Of a DNA stretch of 64,000 bases, positions 27,589 to 36,986 are shown piece after piece. Source of the DNA: Robinsoniella peoriensis (GTDB lineage Bacteria > Bacillota > Clostridia > Lachnospirales > Lachnospiraceae). The notes under the pieces are model-generated. The model saw nothing but the letters and a program-made list of their open reading frames with translations. It was not told the origin of the DNA and made no database searches. The DNA lies in assembly GCF_000797495.1 (NCBI RefSeq), contig NZ_JTGN01000013.1, forward strand, positions 82,469 through 146,468, given 5' to 3'. Within the stretch, counting starts at the first letter, position 1; each line of letters starts with the position of its first letter. Both the position numbers and the translations under genes were made by a program.

Positions 27589-28545
27589 ATGATGAAGATC
27601 GTGATATTAGAAGGAAAAACAATAGGAAATGATATGGATTTGTCTTGCTTTAAAGAACTTGGGCAAGTGGCTGTCTATGATACAACCCAGGAACATGAGG
27701 TAGCGCAAAGGGTAAAAGATGCAGACATTGTGATCATGAATAAAGTGCCCATGAATAAGGAGAATCTTGTAAATGCCACAAATCTGAAAATGATTGCAGT
27801 AACGGCGACCGGTTATAATGTGCTGGATAAGGAGTATCTGGATTCCAGAAATATAACAGTTGCCAATGTGGCAGGGTATTCCACAAATGCAGTTGCACAA
27901 CATACAATATCCATGGCGCTGTTTTTGTTACATAAATTAAGTTATTATGACCAGTATGTAAAAAGCGGGGAGTATGTGAAAAGTGAGCTATTTACACATT
28001 TTGGCGAGCAGATTCTTGAACTGGAAGGTAAGAACTGGGGGATTGTCGGATTAGGGGCAATCGGCAGGCGTACTGCCAGGATTGCGGAGGCTCTTGGCTG
28101 CCATATAATCTATTATTCTACTTCGGGAAGAAATAAAGATGCGGTTTATGAGCAGGTTGATTTTGATTCTCTGCTGCATCGGTCTGATATTATCTCGGTT
28201 CATGCGCCGCTTAATTCGGATACCGAGAATCTGTTGAATTTACAGGCTTTTGAAAAAATGAAAAATACAGCAATTTTGTTAAACGTAGCAAGAGGTCCTA
28301 TTGTAAATGAAAGAGATTTAGCAGAAGCATTAAAAGAGGGGATGATTGGAGGTGCCGGATTGGATGTCCTGACAGAAGAGCCCATGAAAAAGGACAATCC
28401 GCTGTTGGAAATCCAGGATAGCAGGAAATTACTCATTACCCCTCATATTGGATGGATCAGCAAGGAAGCCAGAGAGAGGCTGATGAAAGAAGTATATTTA
28501 AATATTCAAGCATTTCAAAACGGAGAAAAGCGAAATGTAGTTTGA
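27589..28545 (+). CDS. D-2-hydroxyacid dehydrogenase
   Basis: A 318-residue NAD(P)-dependent dehydrogenase of the glycerate/hydroxypyruvate reductase type. The Rossmann motif is GIVGLGAIGRRTARIAEALG (about 143-162). The catalytic Arg is in NVARGPIVNERDL, the Glu in LDVLTEEP and the His in ITPHIGWIS. Closest in feel to glycerate dehydrogenase (HprA), but lactate or other 2-hydroxyacids cannot be excluded. The start is ATG 27589 or 27592, after GGAAAGGA; an upstream ATG at 27568 is less likely. Confidence 0.85.
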   Translation: MMKIVILEGKTIGNDMDLSCFKELGQVAVYDTTQEHEVAQRVKDADIVIMNKVPMNKENLVNATNLKMIAVTATGYNVLDKEYLDSRNITVANVAGYSTNAVAQHTISMALFLLHKLSYYDQYVKSGEYVKSELFTHFGEQILELEGKNWGIVGLGAIGRRTARIAEALGCHIIYYSTSGRNKDAVYEQVDFDSLLHRSDIISVHAPLNSDTENLLNLQAFEKMKNTAILLNVARGPIVNERDLAEALKEGMIGGAGLDVLTEEPMKKDNPLLEIQDSRKLLITPHIGWISKEARERLMKEVYLNIQAFQNGEKRNVV

Positions 28546-28611
28546 TATATTGCTGTTTGAGAGAGAATGGAATTCATTTGTAGCCACTGTGGGAGAAAGA
28601 AGTTCTAAATA

Positions 28612-28634
28612 AAGCCCCCTTTAGCAGGAGGCTT
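28612..28634 (-). terminator. Hairpin, probably terminator of the minus-strand pair
   Basis: AAGCCCCC pairs with GGAGGCTT with one mismatch. On the minus strand it is followed by TTATTT, so it probably ends the 28706-30453 transcript; the + strand side is also A/T rich. Confidence 0.5.
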
Positions 28635-28705
28635 CATTTGTAATACATTTTAGTTCATGTTTTGAAATCAATTTTTGCCAGATTTGCGTCAAACCATGTG
28701 AGAGT

Positions 28706-28969
28706 CTATTCCTCAATAACATGTATCTCCAAATAATCAAAATCAATCGATTCAATAAAATTATCCTGATTAAAACGTGCTTTATCATGGCGCTTGAACT
28801 CAGCCACTGTTGCATCCAGCCACAGTGGCTTACCCAGATCAAATTCATAACAGGCGGCATCCAGGGCATTAAATATTTTATGGGTTCTGGTTTCACCGGT
28901 GTCATCACAGATCACGGTATCCCGCAGCATTTTATTATCTTTAAATATTTTAAACCATATTCGCATCAT
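28706..28969 (-). CDS. Small conserved-looking hypothetical protein
   Basis: An 87-residue acidic cytoplasmic protein (MMRIWFKIFKDNKMLRDTVI at the start, ending in ESIDFDYLEIHVIEE) with no signal peptide. It has an AAAGGAA site upstream. It lies 53 bases after the beta-lactamase-like gene on the same strand, so the two may share a transcript. I have no function to propose; the composition and spacing look like a real gene. Confidence 0.7.
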   Translation of the reverse strand: MMRIWFKIFKDNKMLRDTVICDDTGETRTHKIFNALDAACYEFDLGKPLWLDATVAEFKRHDKARFNQDNFIESIDFDYLEIHVIEE

Positions 28970-29022
28970 ATTAATGTGTTTCCTTTCTTGCTGTTCGTCT
29001 ATTCAAGATTTCAAACTGCCGC

Positions 29023-30453
29023 TTATTCATTAAAGTAGTCATAGATCAGTGAGGATAAACTGTTGATGTGATTTACTGCTGAATTGGTGGCAGCCAGGTC
29101 TGTGGACATAATGCATAGTATGTAATCACAGGCGTTGGAATATACAATAGCAGCATCATTTTCGGAGTTGCTGACCTCACCTGTTTTATTAGCACTTGTC
29201 ACGCTTTCCGGAAGTCCGGCTGGAATCTTATAAGTGATTTCCTGATTTAAAAGCAGATCTTCCATGCTTCTTGAAGCAAGGTGGGAAACAAGTTTTCCTT
29301 TATATATTTTCTCCAAAAGTTTTCCGCAGTCAGCGGGGGAAGTCTGGTTTACTGCATTTTCTACCCAGAGGCTGGGATCAGCCAGTCCGTTTACCTGCTT
29401 GGTGTTTTTAAAGCCGTTCTTCTGGATAAATTCATTTACCATCTTCATGCCTTCACTGTGGTCTTTGGTCGGTGACAGGGATCGCACCAGTTCATTGGAA
29501 GACTCATTGTCACTTACGGTGATCATATCATTTAACAGTCGGTCAATGGTTTCGGTTTTTTCAAGAGTTCCATCTGCAATATGCTGATACACGGCTCCCA
29601 TAATGTAAAGCTTAATCAGACTGGCTGATTCCATGGGATGTTCATTGATGCTGATCACGTCTCCTGTTTTTAAATTTTTCAGGTAAAGCCCCCAATCGCC
29701 CGCGAAGCTGTCAAGCATATTGGTAAGTGTACCTTCAAACTCTTCCCAGGTCTGCTTGATGGGAAGCTTTTTGTGTAGATATAATGGTGTCAGTCCCGCT
29801 TCTTTTCCTACCCTCAGGTCAAAAGTCTGGGGAATGGATTTCTTTGAAGGTTCTTCACTATATCGGAGAAGATAACTTTCAGGGGAAGCCATGATTGATT
29901 CAATTTCCGTAGTGGATGGTTCTGTTTCCGGTGAGGAGTTGATAACTGCGGTATCTTTTTTGGTATAAATCTGATATTTGGAATCTGTATCAGATTCTTC
30001 TGATGAAATTTTATAGTATTCCGATTCGGATTCAGCTTTTTCTGTGACAGTAGTACTGCTGGAATATTCGGCAGTAGTTTCTTTTTCTGTAAAATCATAC
30101 TCATTCAATTCTGAGCTGTAGGGAGCATCGTCTGTATCATCCATTTCGTTGGAATCACTGCCTGAGTTTTCTTCCAGACTTATGCGCAGTTCCTGAAGCT
30201 CGGTGAGTTTTTCTGTAATCTGGTCATATATATGAAGTTCTAATGTACCTGTTTTCTCAGCTTCACTGTTGGATGTCCCCGATGAGTCGGATGAATTGTT
30301 GGTTTTCAGGGACAGTGAGTCCGATTCCTGTCCGGATGCAACGGTGTAGACTGTTTTTTCCGAATATGCGGCAGAACCGAGCAAGAAGGCGAGAACAATA
30401 ACGGCCAAACATTGAAGCGATTTAAAAAGTAGTGCTTCTTTATCTTTTATCAT
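29023..30453 (-). CDS. Membrane-anchored class A beta-lactamase-like serine hydrolase
   Basis: 476 residues. An N-terminal membrane anchor or signal (about 8-27) is followed by a long Ser/Thr/Glu-rich extended stalk (about 35-190) and a C-terminal serine beta-lactamase-like domain. The active-site motifs are all present: SASLIK (SxxK), SDN, and KTG. It lies outside the membrane. Such proteins may be true beta-lactamases or cell-wall peptidase relatives, and the stalk suggests work at the wall. A promoter (TTTACA-17-TATGAT) precedes it and niaR is divergent. Confidence 0.8.
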   Translation of the reverse strand: MIKDKEALLFKSLQCLAVIVLAFLLGSAAYSEKTVYTVASGQESDSLSLKTNNSSDSSGTSNSEAEKTGTLELHIYDQITEKLTELQELRISLEENSGSDSNEMDDTDDAPYSSELNEYDFTEKETTAEYSSSTTVTEKAESESEYYKISSEESDTDSKYQIYTKKDTAVINSSPETEPSTTEIESIMASPESYLLRYSEEPSKKSIPQTFDLRVGKEAGLTPLYLHKKLPIKQTWEEFEGTLTNMLDSFAGDWGLYLKNLKTGDVISINEHPMESASLIKLYIMGAVYQHIADGTLEKTETIDRLLNDMITVSDNESSNELVRSLSPTKDHSEGMKMVNEFIQKNGFKNTKQVNGLADPSLWVENAVNQTSPADCGKLLEKIYKGKLVSHLASRSMEDLLLNQEITYKIPAGLPESVTSANKTGEVSNSENDAAIVYSNACDYILCIMSTDLAATNSAVNHINSLSSLIYDYFNE

Positions 30454-30489
30454 TTTGTATCAACCTTTCGACAGTATATTCTATGTTAC

Positions 30490-30518
30490 ATCATACAATA
30501 AACCAAATTTATTGTAAA
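30490..30518 (-). promoter_or_regulatory. Promoter of the beta-lactamase-like gene
   Basis: On the minus strand: TTTACA (30518-30513), 17 bases, TATGAT (30495-30490), 36 bases ahead of the start codon. Confidence 0.65.
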
Positions 30519-30540
30519 TAGGAAATGTAGGGATTATTGG

Positions 30541-30570
30541 TTGCCCTCTGCCATGTTTCCATAGTATAAT
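30541..30570 (+). promoter_or_regulatory. Probable niaR promoter
   Basis: TTGCCC (30541-30546), 18 bases, TATAAT (30565-30570). The -10 is perfect and the -35 is partial. Confidence 0.5.
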
Positions 30571-30607
30571 CATACCAAATACAAAAATCCCGGAGGCGTT
30601 TACATTT

Positions 30608-31120
30608 ATGGAAACATTAGAAAGACGAGAACAAATCATTAAAATCCTGGAACAGAGCCAGGTTCCTGTGTCTGGGACAGAACTGGCGAAGAGACTGTCT
30701 GTCAGCCGTCAGGTTATTGTCCAGGATATTGCACTTTTACGGGCGGTTAATAAAAATATACTGTCTACCAATAAGGGCTATATACTCTACCATACATCAG
30801 TTCCGGCAAGGGCAAGGCGGTCGGTTCGGGTAAAACACCGTGCAGACCAGACCCGGGAAGAGTTGTACTGTGTCGTTGACCTGGGCGGGAAAATGCTGGA
30901 TGTGGTTGTAGAGCATGAAATATATGGGCAGATTATGGTAGACCTGATTATCTCAAACAGAAGAGATGCAGATGAATTTGTAAATAAGGTGGAGCATTAT
31001 AAGACCCGCCCGCTCAATGCGTTGACGGATGGGGTACATTATCATACAATCGAGGCGGATTCCGAAGAAATTCTGGATGAGATTGAAAATGAGCTAAAAG
31101 AAAAAAGAATACTTGATTAA
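30608..31120 (+). CDS. niaR: NiaR-type transcription repressor of NAD precursor genes
   Basis: A 170-residue repressor with an N-terminal HTH_11 domain (about 1-60, VSGTELAKRLSVSRQVIVQDIALLR) and a C-terminal 3H domain (about 75-168) with the metal and niacin-binding histidines (VEHEIYGQ, VEHYKTRP, GVHYHTIE). NiaR uses nicotinic acid as co-repressor and controls niacin uptake and NAD synthesis. CCCGGAGG lies upstream. The next gene is a membrane permease whose promoter carries a palindrome, the candidate operator at 31149-31178. Confidence 0.9.
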   Translation: METLERREQIIKILEQSQVPVSGTELAKRLSVSRQVIVQDIALLRAVNKNILSTNKGYILYHTSVPARARRSVRVKHRADQTREELYCVVDLGGKMLDVVVEHEIYGQIMVDLIISNRRDADEFVNKVEHYKTRPLNALTDGVHYHTIEADSEEILDEIENELKEKRILD

Positions 31121-31148
31121 TGATCAAAAATATGGTACATTTTCCCCA

Positions 31149-31178
31149 GTGACAAGACAGCTGTCAAGAACTTATAAT
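31149..31178 (+). promoter_or_regulatory. Promoter with internal palindrome, candidate NiaR operator
   Basis: GTGACA (31149-31154) and TATAAT (31173-31178) form a promoter. The perfect palindrome GACAGCTGTC (31156-31165) fills the spacer, within the larger TGACAAGACAGCTGTCAAGA. A bound repressor would block RNA polymerase. The TGTCTTGTCA-like half agrees with NiaR boxes as I remember them. Confidence 0.6.
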
Positions 31179-31244
31179 ACTGTATAAAGACTATTTTATA
31201 GGGTAAAGTCTTAATTGATGGCTAATACGATCCGGGAGGGAAAG

Positions 31245-32309
31245 ATGAATTTAATTAAAAGGTATTTAAACAGAGTTTTCATTGATGGTCTAAGCGGCAT
31301 GGCTCTGGGCCTGTTTGCTACATTGATTGTTGGAACCATCATCCAACAGATTGCAAATCTGATCGGGGGCGATATTGGAGCGCTGCTATTCCAGGTGGGC
31401 AAGGTGGCGGCAGCCATGACCAGTGCAGGTATTGGTGTGGGTGTTGCCTATAAGTTCAAAGAAAGTCCGCTGGTAGTACTTTCTGCGGCAACGGCCGGTA
31501 TGATTGGCGGCTTTGCAGGCAAGATTCTGGCTGGTACCGTTCTGGTGGACGGGGCGATTGTTCTGGCTGGACCGGGTGAACCCCTGGGAGCCTTTATCGC
31601 CGCATATGTAGCAATCGAAGTGGGACATCTGGTGTCCGGTAAAACGAAAATAGATATTCTGGTAACACCGATTGCAACAATTGCATCCGGTGCAGCGGTA
31701 GGCCTTCTGGTTGGACCGCCCATTTCCAGATTTATGGAAGGACTTGGAGCAATTATTAACTGGGGAACCGAGCAGCAGCCATTCCTGATGGGGATTATCG
31801 TATCTGTAATTATGGGTATGGTTTTAACACTTCCCATCAGCTCTGCTGCACTGGGCGTAATCCTCAACCTTTCCGGTCTGGCAGCAGGAGCGGCTACCAT
31901 AGGGTGCTGCTGCAACATGGTAGGATTTGCAGTAGCCAGTTACCGGGAAAATAAAGTGGCGGGGCTTCTTGCCCAGGGTATAGGAACCTCTATGCTCCAG
32001 GTACCCAATATCGTACGAAAGCCGGTTATATGGATTCCCGCAATTTTATCCAGTGCCATATTAGGGCCTGTTGGTACGATGATCTTAAAAATGACCAGTA
32101 ATGCAACTGGTTCCGGTATGGGAACCGCAGGACTGGTAGGACAGATCATGACGTATCAGACTATGGCTCCTGTGGAGGGATCTACCGTAGTTTTAATCAA
32201 AATAGCGGTGATACAGATCTTACTTCCTGCAATTGTAACGCTGATTGTATCAGAATTTATGAGAAAGAGAAACTGGATAAAACCAGGTGATATGAAGTTG
32301 GATTTGTAA
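31245..32309 (+). CDS. PTS EIIC-like polytopic permease
   Basis: A 354-residue protein with about nine or ten membrane spans and many Gly/Ala residues, resembling the EIIC_2 family of putative phosphotransferase permeases. No EIIA or EIIB gene is near, and no phosphorylation domain is fused. It starts at ATG 31245 behind GGGAGGG; an upstream start at 31215 is less likely. It lies directly downstream of niaR behind a promoter that carries a candidate NiaR operator, so transport of niacin or a related NAD precursor is a reasonable hypothesis. A sugar substrate remains possible. Confidence 0.75.
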   Translation: MNLIKRYLNRVFIDGLSGMALGLFATLIVGTIIQQIANLIGGDIGALLFQVGKVAAAMTSAGIGVGVAYKFKESPLVVLSAATAGMIGGFAGKILAGTVLVDGAIVLAGPGEPLGAFIAAYVAIEVGHLVSGKTKIDILVTPIATIASGAAVGLLVGPPISRFMEGLGAIINWGTEQQPFLMGIIVSVIMGMVLTLPISSAALGVILNLSGLAAGAATIGCCCNMVGFAVASYRENKVAGLLAQGIGTSMLQVPNIVRKPVIWIPAILSSAILGPVGTMILKMTSNATGSGMGTAGLVGQIMTYQTMAPVEGSTVVLIKIAVIQILLPAIVTLIVSEFMRKRNWIKPGDMKLDL

Positions 32310-32320
32310 TATAGCCTCAG

Positions 32321-32375
32321 AAAGAGCAGGGATAATTGCCAGGTGAGTTCTGGTATCTGATTCCTGCTCTTTTGT
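32321..32375 (+). terminator. Terminator after the EIIC-like gene
   Basis: AAAGAGCAGGGA (32321-32332) pairs with TTCCTGCTCTTT (32361-32372) with one G-T wobble, and TGTTTT follows. The remaining bases to 32510 show no riboswitch. Confidence 0.8.
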
Positions 32376-32510
32376 TTTCCCATTTTATCTGTTTTTCTAT
32401 AAACACTTATGGTAAAATAAATAATCATAACACGTTGGAATCGTTTGTACATCATTGCCCACATAAAATGCTGCACGAACATATATTAAAATAAATCAGG
32501 AGGTTTGGAA

Positions 32511-33044
32511 ATGTTAAAAGGAACAGGTTTGGTTCATATTTATTATGGTGATGGAAAAGGAAAAACTACAACCGGTATGGGGCTGACGATCAGGGCAGCA
32601 GGATTCGGGTACAAGGTTCTGGTTTACCAGTTTATGAAGAACAATAAGACCAGTGAACGTAAGATTTTGGAAAAGGTAGACAATATCCGCATCATAGATG
32701 GGCTGGAGGAAGAAAAATTTAGTTTTCAAATGACACAGGAAGAAAAGGCAGAGCGCAGGGAGTTTTACAAACAGCAGTTTTTAAAAGTGACACAGATTGC
32801 CAAAGAAGAAGGATATGATGTGCTATTTATGGATGAAACAATTTATACCATCAGTGCCGGACTGCTGGATGAAAAGGTAGTTTTAGATTTCCTCAAAGAT
32901 AAGCCGGAAAATCTTGAGGTCATCATAACTGGAAACACTCCTAGCCAGGAACTAATAGATGCTGCCGACTATGTATCTGAGATAAGAAAGATTAAACATC
33001 CCTTCAACCAGGGACAGGCTGCACGTGACGGTATTGAGCGGTAG
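32511..33044 (+). CDS. cobO: Corrinoid adenosyltransferase, CobO/BtuR type
   Basis: A 177-residue cytoplasmic enzyme that adenosylates Co(I) corrinoids to make adenosylcobalamin. The P-loop is HIYYGDGKGKTTTGMGL near the N-terminus. The family motif VLFMDETIY (about residues 104-112) and the TGNTPSQELIDAADYVSEI region follow. The start follows AGGAGG at ideal spacing. No cobalamin riboswitch was recognised in the leader and no other B12 gene is near, so it may serve corrinoid scavenging. Confidence 0.9.
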   Translation: MLKGTGLVHIYYGDGKGKTTTGMGLTIRAAGFGYKVLVYQFMKNNKTSERKILEKVDNIRIIDGLEEEKFSFQMTQEEKAERREFYKQQFLKVTQIAKEEGYDVLFMDETIYTISAGLLDEKVVLDFLKDKPENLEVIITGNTPSQELIDAADYVSEIRKIKHPFNQGQAARDGIER

Positions 33045-33246
33045 ATGATTGTAAAAAGAAGAGAAAACATATAAAAATGATATATTTTTGTAGTAAAAAG
33101 TTGAATTTTTTACTACTATTTTTCATTTTGTAAAATTCCTCCCATAGGGGTCAAAAAAGTAAATTTTTGTGACAAGTAATCGTATGTACTTTGTTATTTG
33201 TAATCATTATACTGATGATAAAGATATACGAAAGGGAGGAAATAAG
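33045..33246. other. AT-rich gap with probable promoter of the GH98-like gene
   Basis: A -10-like TATACT is at 33208-33213 without a good -35. TTGTGACAA (33168-33176) is a short palindrome 30-40 bases further up and might be a regulator site. Nothing else is seen. Confidence 0.35.
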
Positions 33247-36200
33247 ATGAAATGGAGAGGAAAAAAACTGACAGCTTTATTGGCTGCAACGTGCTTATGC
33301 CTCAGTACTCCGCTCACTGCAGCGGCTGAGGTGAGAGAACAGAGTTCTGTCGTTGAACATGCTGAGACAGAAATGGAATATGCGGTACGAACAGAAGACG
33401 GCAGCACACAGGAAGGCAGAACAGAGGCCGGGAGCGAAACAGAGACGGACCAGGTGCTTATGGATGAGAACCAGGCAAAAGAGGCTTTTGCAGACTGGGT
33501 TGAGATTGACAACAAATCAGACCTGGTAAAATACTCCGGTAAATGGGAAGTGGAAACGGGCGACTCCCATATTGGAGGAGATGCCAGGCAATCCAATGCA
33601 CCGGGTGCATGGGCAGAGGTTACGTTCACCGGTACTGGTATTCGTTGGATCGGACAAAAAGATACCAATTATGGGGAAGCCAGGCTTTACCTGGATGGAG
33701 AAGAAATAGCCAGGGTAAATGCAGCAGGGACAGCAGTAATGCAGGAAGACCTCTATACGCTGGTTGGAATTCCCTTTGGTGAGCATACCCTCCGCGTTGA
33801 AGCGGTAGGACCTGAGATACAGTATCAGAACTATATTGAGGTGGATGCGTTTGAATATACCGGGGATACCAGTGAAGTAAAGGCGGATACCTTAAGTGTA
33901 AACCCGGACACAATATCTTTGAAGGTTGGAAAAACTACCAGCCTGAGTGTTGATGTACTTATGGGAACTGCGCATGTATATAATCAGGAAGTGGAAGTGG
34001 TCAGCAGCAATGAGGAGATCGTAAAAGTCAGCGATGGATTAACTGTTGCGGGAATTGGAATCGGATCGGCTGTACTTACCGTTACCAGCAAAGACCTGAT
34101 AAAGGAAATACCGGTGGATGTAATGGGAAAAGCGGCTCTCAGAATGACGATAGACAATGAGCATCCGTTGATCATTCATCACATGGCAAGGGAAATGAAC
34201 CCCTCAGAAGCTACCCCGGGACCAATTCAGGGCGGACATGATATCGTTACGTTCTGGAATCAGCTTCCGGAGAACCAGAAGCCATACTCTGCAATTGTCA
34301 TCCATCCTGGGTATTACCTGAATGTAGATTATCCGGGGCATATGGAGTTTTTAGATGAACAGACCAGACTTGCAGAGGAAAACCATATCCCGTTTTTCGT
34401 TATGGTTGGTAATTCATTTACGAGTAATTATCTGTCAAATGCCAAGGTGGCAGAGTATTACCAAAACTTTGAATATTTTATGGGAACGGCATATTCCGAG
34501 CTTCACAGTGCAGGGAATCGTACAAGGCTCAGCAACGAAATAGCAGATAAAATTGAATTGGCCGCTCAGTATGGCGGGTATGTCTGGGTTGCAGATATGA
34601 ACGATGAGGGCGATTCTGTTGAGACAATTATCAATAATGAACGGTTTTACAATACGGCAAAAGAAAACAAAGAGAATCTTATTCTGATGTCGAAAACAAC
34701 AAGTGCATGGAGCACAAACGTAAGCTATAATTCCTTTGAAAGCGTTACCTATGGTGCCTGGCTTTCCGATATGTGCGATAATTACGGTTCCCTGATCGAT
34801 TCCTGGATGTGGTTTATCGAGGGTTACTGGAAGCTCTATGAAAATCCGGACGGAAGTATTGGAAGCCATGGACCGGAAGAGTGCAGAGGTGCATTTGCAT
34901 TTCCGGAACTGCTCTATCCCATGCGTATGATCCAGGAGTCTATGAGTGGTGCTACGGTGTATTCCTTTGAACATCCGTTTAATTCAACCGGTATCCGTAA
35001 CCAGATAGGACCCGTATATAATCATGCGATCAGTAAAGCAGTTGATTATATGCTGAATGAAAAAATACCGGATAAGGAAGAAATGCTGGCGAAAACTAAA
35101 ATCGCCTATGACAGCACAGATGGATCTCTCAATAACTTTGCAGGCTCCATGGGATGGAATGTGGTAGGCACCCTGTACGGAGATGGGGGGAAACAGGGAG
35201 ATGAAAAAACCTTCATGACCCAGACTACAGGAAGGTACGGCATATTGCCATCCATTATTCCAAGAGCGATACAAGATTTTAAGGAGAAGAACGGAAATAT
35301 TCTGACACTGACAAAATCCGATATCAGGAATTCCTATAATTCACCTGAAAAACTAAAAGAGCTGTTTGATGGAGCTTATCCTCAGACTTATACCGGTACC
35401 GGATATGCGTACAAACTGGATAATACCTGGTATACATACAACAGCAAATGGCAGCAGGAGATGAGACAGGAAGTAACCCTTCCCACCAATGACAGCAACA
35501 CCGATATTCATGTGGAATATGATAACTACACCTATCTTCTGTTAAAAGAGGAAGACAATGCTTATAAGGTAAATCTGAATAACTTCCTTGTTGATAAGGA
35601 TGATATCTGGGAAGGATATATTGCTACCGGGCCGGGAGAGACACAGCATTGGGATTCGGATAATAACGACTTGTGGCCTAAGTATCTGCTGAACAATTAT
35701 ATGCCGGATGGGGCAAGGAGAGATGAGCAGTTCCGCAATACTGTAATTACCCTGACGAATCAGGAAGAGGAGCCGGTAATTGAAGTGATAGACGGAATGT
35801 ATGATTCCGGTAATAACCACAATCAGTACAGCACTCCAAAGGTCACCTATGACCCGGCAACAAAGGAAGCCAAAATATCCATAGACAGCAATGGGTGGGT
35901 TAATTTTGTGGTTCATAAAGTAATAAAAGCGGATAAGCAGCAATTACTGAGTAAGTTAAAAGAAGCAAAAGGGATAAATGCATCCTTATATACAGCGGAT
36001 ACTTATAAAGTGCTGGCAGATGCCATTCAATCAGCTCAGACAGTGGCAGATAGTGAAAAAGCGGATCAGCAGCAGGTTGATGCAAGTACAGCCGCTTTGG
36101 TGAAAGCAATTGCCGGGTTGAAGAAGCTGCCTGCTCAGGCAGAATTGGATGCCCGCGCGGCAGAGCCTGTGATAAACCAGATCAACGGGATCAAAACGGT

Positions 36201-36882
36201 AACTCTGAACAGTGAAGCTCTTATAAAAGAAGCGCGTAATGCATATAACAAACTGACTCCTGCACAGAAAAACCTGGTTAAAAATTATTCGGTTTTAACT
36301 GCAGCAGAAACCCGTCTGGAGCAATTACAATTTCAGTCTGTCCGGTTAACATTAAAAGCTGTACCTTATCAGTCTAAGAATATTAAGCTTAGCTGGAAAA
36401 AAGCAGCGGATGCGGACGGCTACGTTATTCAGGTCAAAAATAAAGGCAAATGGTCAACCGTAAAGAATATAAAAGGAAATGCAACGGTTTCTTATATTTA
36501 TAAAAATACCACTCCGGGAAGCAAGTACCAATTTTCCGTAAAAGCCTATAAAGTAATTGATCACAAAACAGTTTACAGCCAGAATCGGACAATTACCAAA
36601 AAAGCCGTTCCGGCAGCACCTGTTGCCAAGAGCAAAGTTTTACGGGGATCTGTGACTATATCCTGGAAAAAGGTAAGCGGAGTTTCCGGCTATGTGGTAA
36701 TGAAAAAGACAGGAAAGACCTGGAGAAAGGCAGCGGAACTAAAGGCCGGTAAATTATCTTATAAAGATAAAGATGTGAAAAAGAATAAGAAATATACTTA
36801 TAAAGTAAAGGCTTACAAAAAATCTGGCAAAAAAAATATTGCAGGCAGTTACAGTGCAGATATCAGCGTAAAAGCGAAATAG
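33247..36882 (+). CDS. Secreted GH98-like endo-glycosidase
   Basis: 1212 residues. Signal peptide (1-28); a carbohydrate-binding-type beta domain (about 82-205) that is also present in the next gene; a Big_2-like Ig domain (217-292); a GH98-like catalytic region (about 295-893, opening LIIHHMAREMNPSEATPG and containing AIVIHPGYYLN and DSWMWFIEGYWKLYE); a FIVAR module (895-960); a helical segment (962-1032); and two Fn3 domains (1034-1212). GH98 enzymes are endo-beta-galactosidases that release blood-group A/B oligosaccharides. The start at 33247 has GGGAGG; an upstream ATG at 33169 lacks a site. The family call is from motif memory. Confidence 0.7.
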   Translation: MKWRGKKLTALLAATCLCLSTPLTAAAEVREQSSVVEHAETEMEYAVRTEDGSTQEGRTEAGSETETDQVLMDENQAKEAFADWVEIDNKSDLVKYSGKWEVETGDSHIGGDARQSNAPGAWAEVTFTGTGIRWIGQKDTNYGEARLYLDGEEIARVNAAGTAVMQEDLYTLVGIPFGEHTLRVEAVGPEIQYQNYIEVDAFEYTGDTSEVKADTLSVNPDTISLKVGKTTSLSVDVLMGTAHVYNQEVEVVSSNEEIVKVSDGLTVAGIGIGSAVLTVTSKDLIKEIPVDVMGKAALRMTIDNEHPLIIHHMAREMNPSEATPGPIQGGHDIVTFWNQLPENQKPYSAIVIHPGYYLNVDYPGHMEFLDEQTRLAEENHIPFFVMVGNSFTSNYLSNAKVAEYYQNFEYFMGTAYSELHSAGNRTRLSNEIADKIELAAQYGGYVWVADMNDEGDSVETIINNERFYNTAKENKENLILMSKTTSAWSTNVSYNSFESVTYGAWLSDMCDNYGSLIDSWMWFIEGYWKLYENPDGSIGSHGPEECRGAFAFPELLYPMRMIQESMSGATVYSFEHPFNSTGIRNQIGPVYNHAISKAVDYMLNEKIPDKEEMLAKTKIAYDSTDGSLNNFAGSMGWNVVGTLYGDGGKQGDEKTFMTQTTGRYGILPSIIPRAIQDFKEKNGNILTLTKSDIRNSYNSPEKLKELFDGAYPQTYTGTGYAYKLDNTWYTYNSKWQQEMRQEVTLPTNDSNTDIHVEYDNYTYLLLKEEDNAYKVNLNNFLVDKDDIWEGYIATGPGETQHWDSDNNDLWPKYLLNNYMPDGARRDEQFRNTVITLTNQEEEPVIEVIDGMYDSGNNHNQYSTPKVTYDPATKEAKISIDSNGWVNFVVHKVIKADKQQLLSKLKEAKGINASLYTADTYKVLADAIQSAQTVADSEKADQQQVDASTAALVKAIAGLKKLPAQAELDARAAEPVINQINGIKTVTLNSEALIKEARNAYNKLTPAQKNLVKNYSVLTAAETRLEQLQFQSVRLTLKAVPYQSKNIKLSWKKAADADGYVIQVKNKGKWSTVKNIKGNATVSYIYKNTTPGSKYQFSVKAYKVIDHKTVYSQNRTITKKAVPAAPVAKSKVLRGSVTISWKKVSGVSGYVVMKKTGKTWRKAAELKAGKLSYKDKDVKKNKKYTYKVKAYKKSGKKNIAGSYSADISVKAK

Positions 36883-36905
36883 AAATAGTCAAATGAATTA
36901 AATAC

Positions 36906-36948
36906 ACAGCCGGACTTGAATAGTAGAAAAGCTATCTGGTCCGGCTGT
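36906..36948 (+). other. Intercistronic hairpin between the two glycosidase genes
   Basis: ACAGCCGGAC (36906-36915) pairs perfectly with GTCCGGCTGT (36939-36948). No T-tract follows, so it probably does not stop transcription fully and may stabilise or tune the two-gene message. Confidence 0.6.
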
Positions 36949-36986
36949 AGCTGAATCGTGTCTGAATATCAGAAAGGAAAAGTACG

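Noticed and set aside
28560..28620. GCCACTG motif reminiscent of a riboswitch core
   Set aside because: It is isolated at the 3' end of a gene with no supporting stems and a convergent gene downstream.
32376..32510. Possible cobalamin riboswitch before cobO
   Set aside because: The gap is too short and I could not find the B12-box core.
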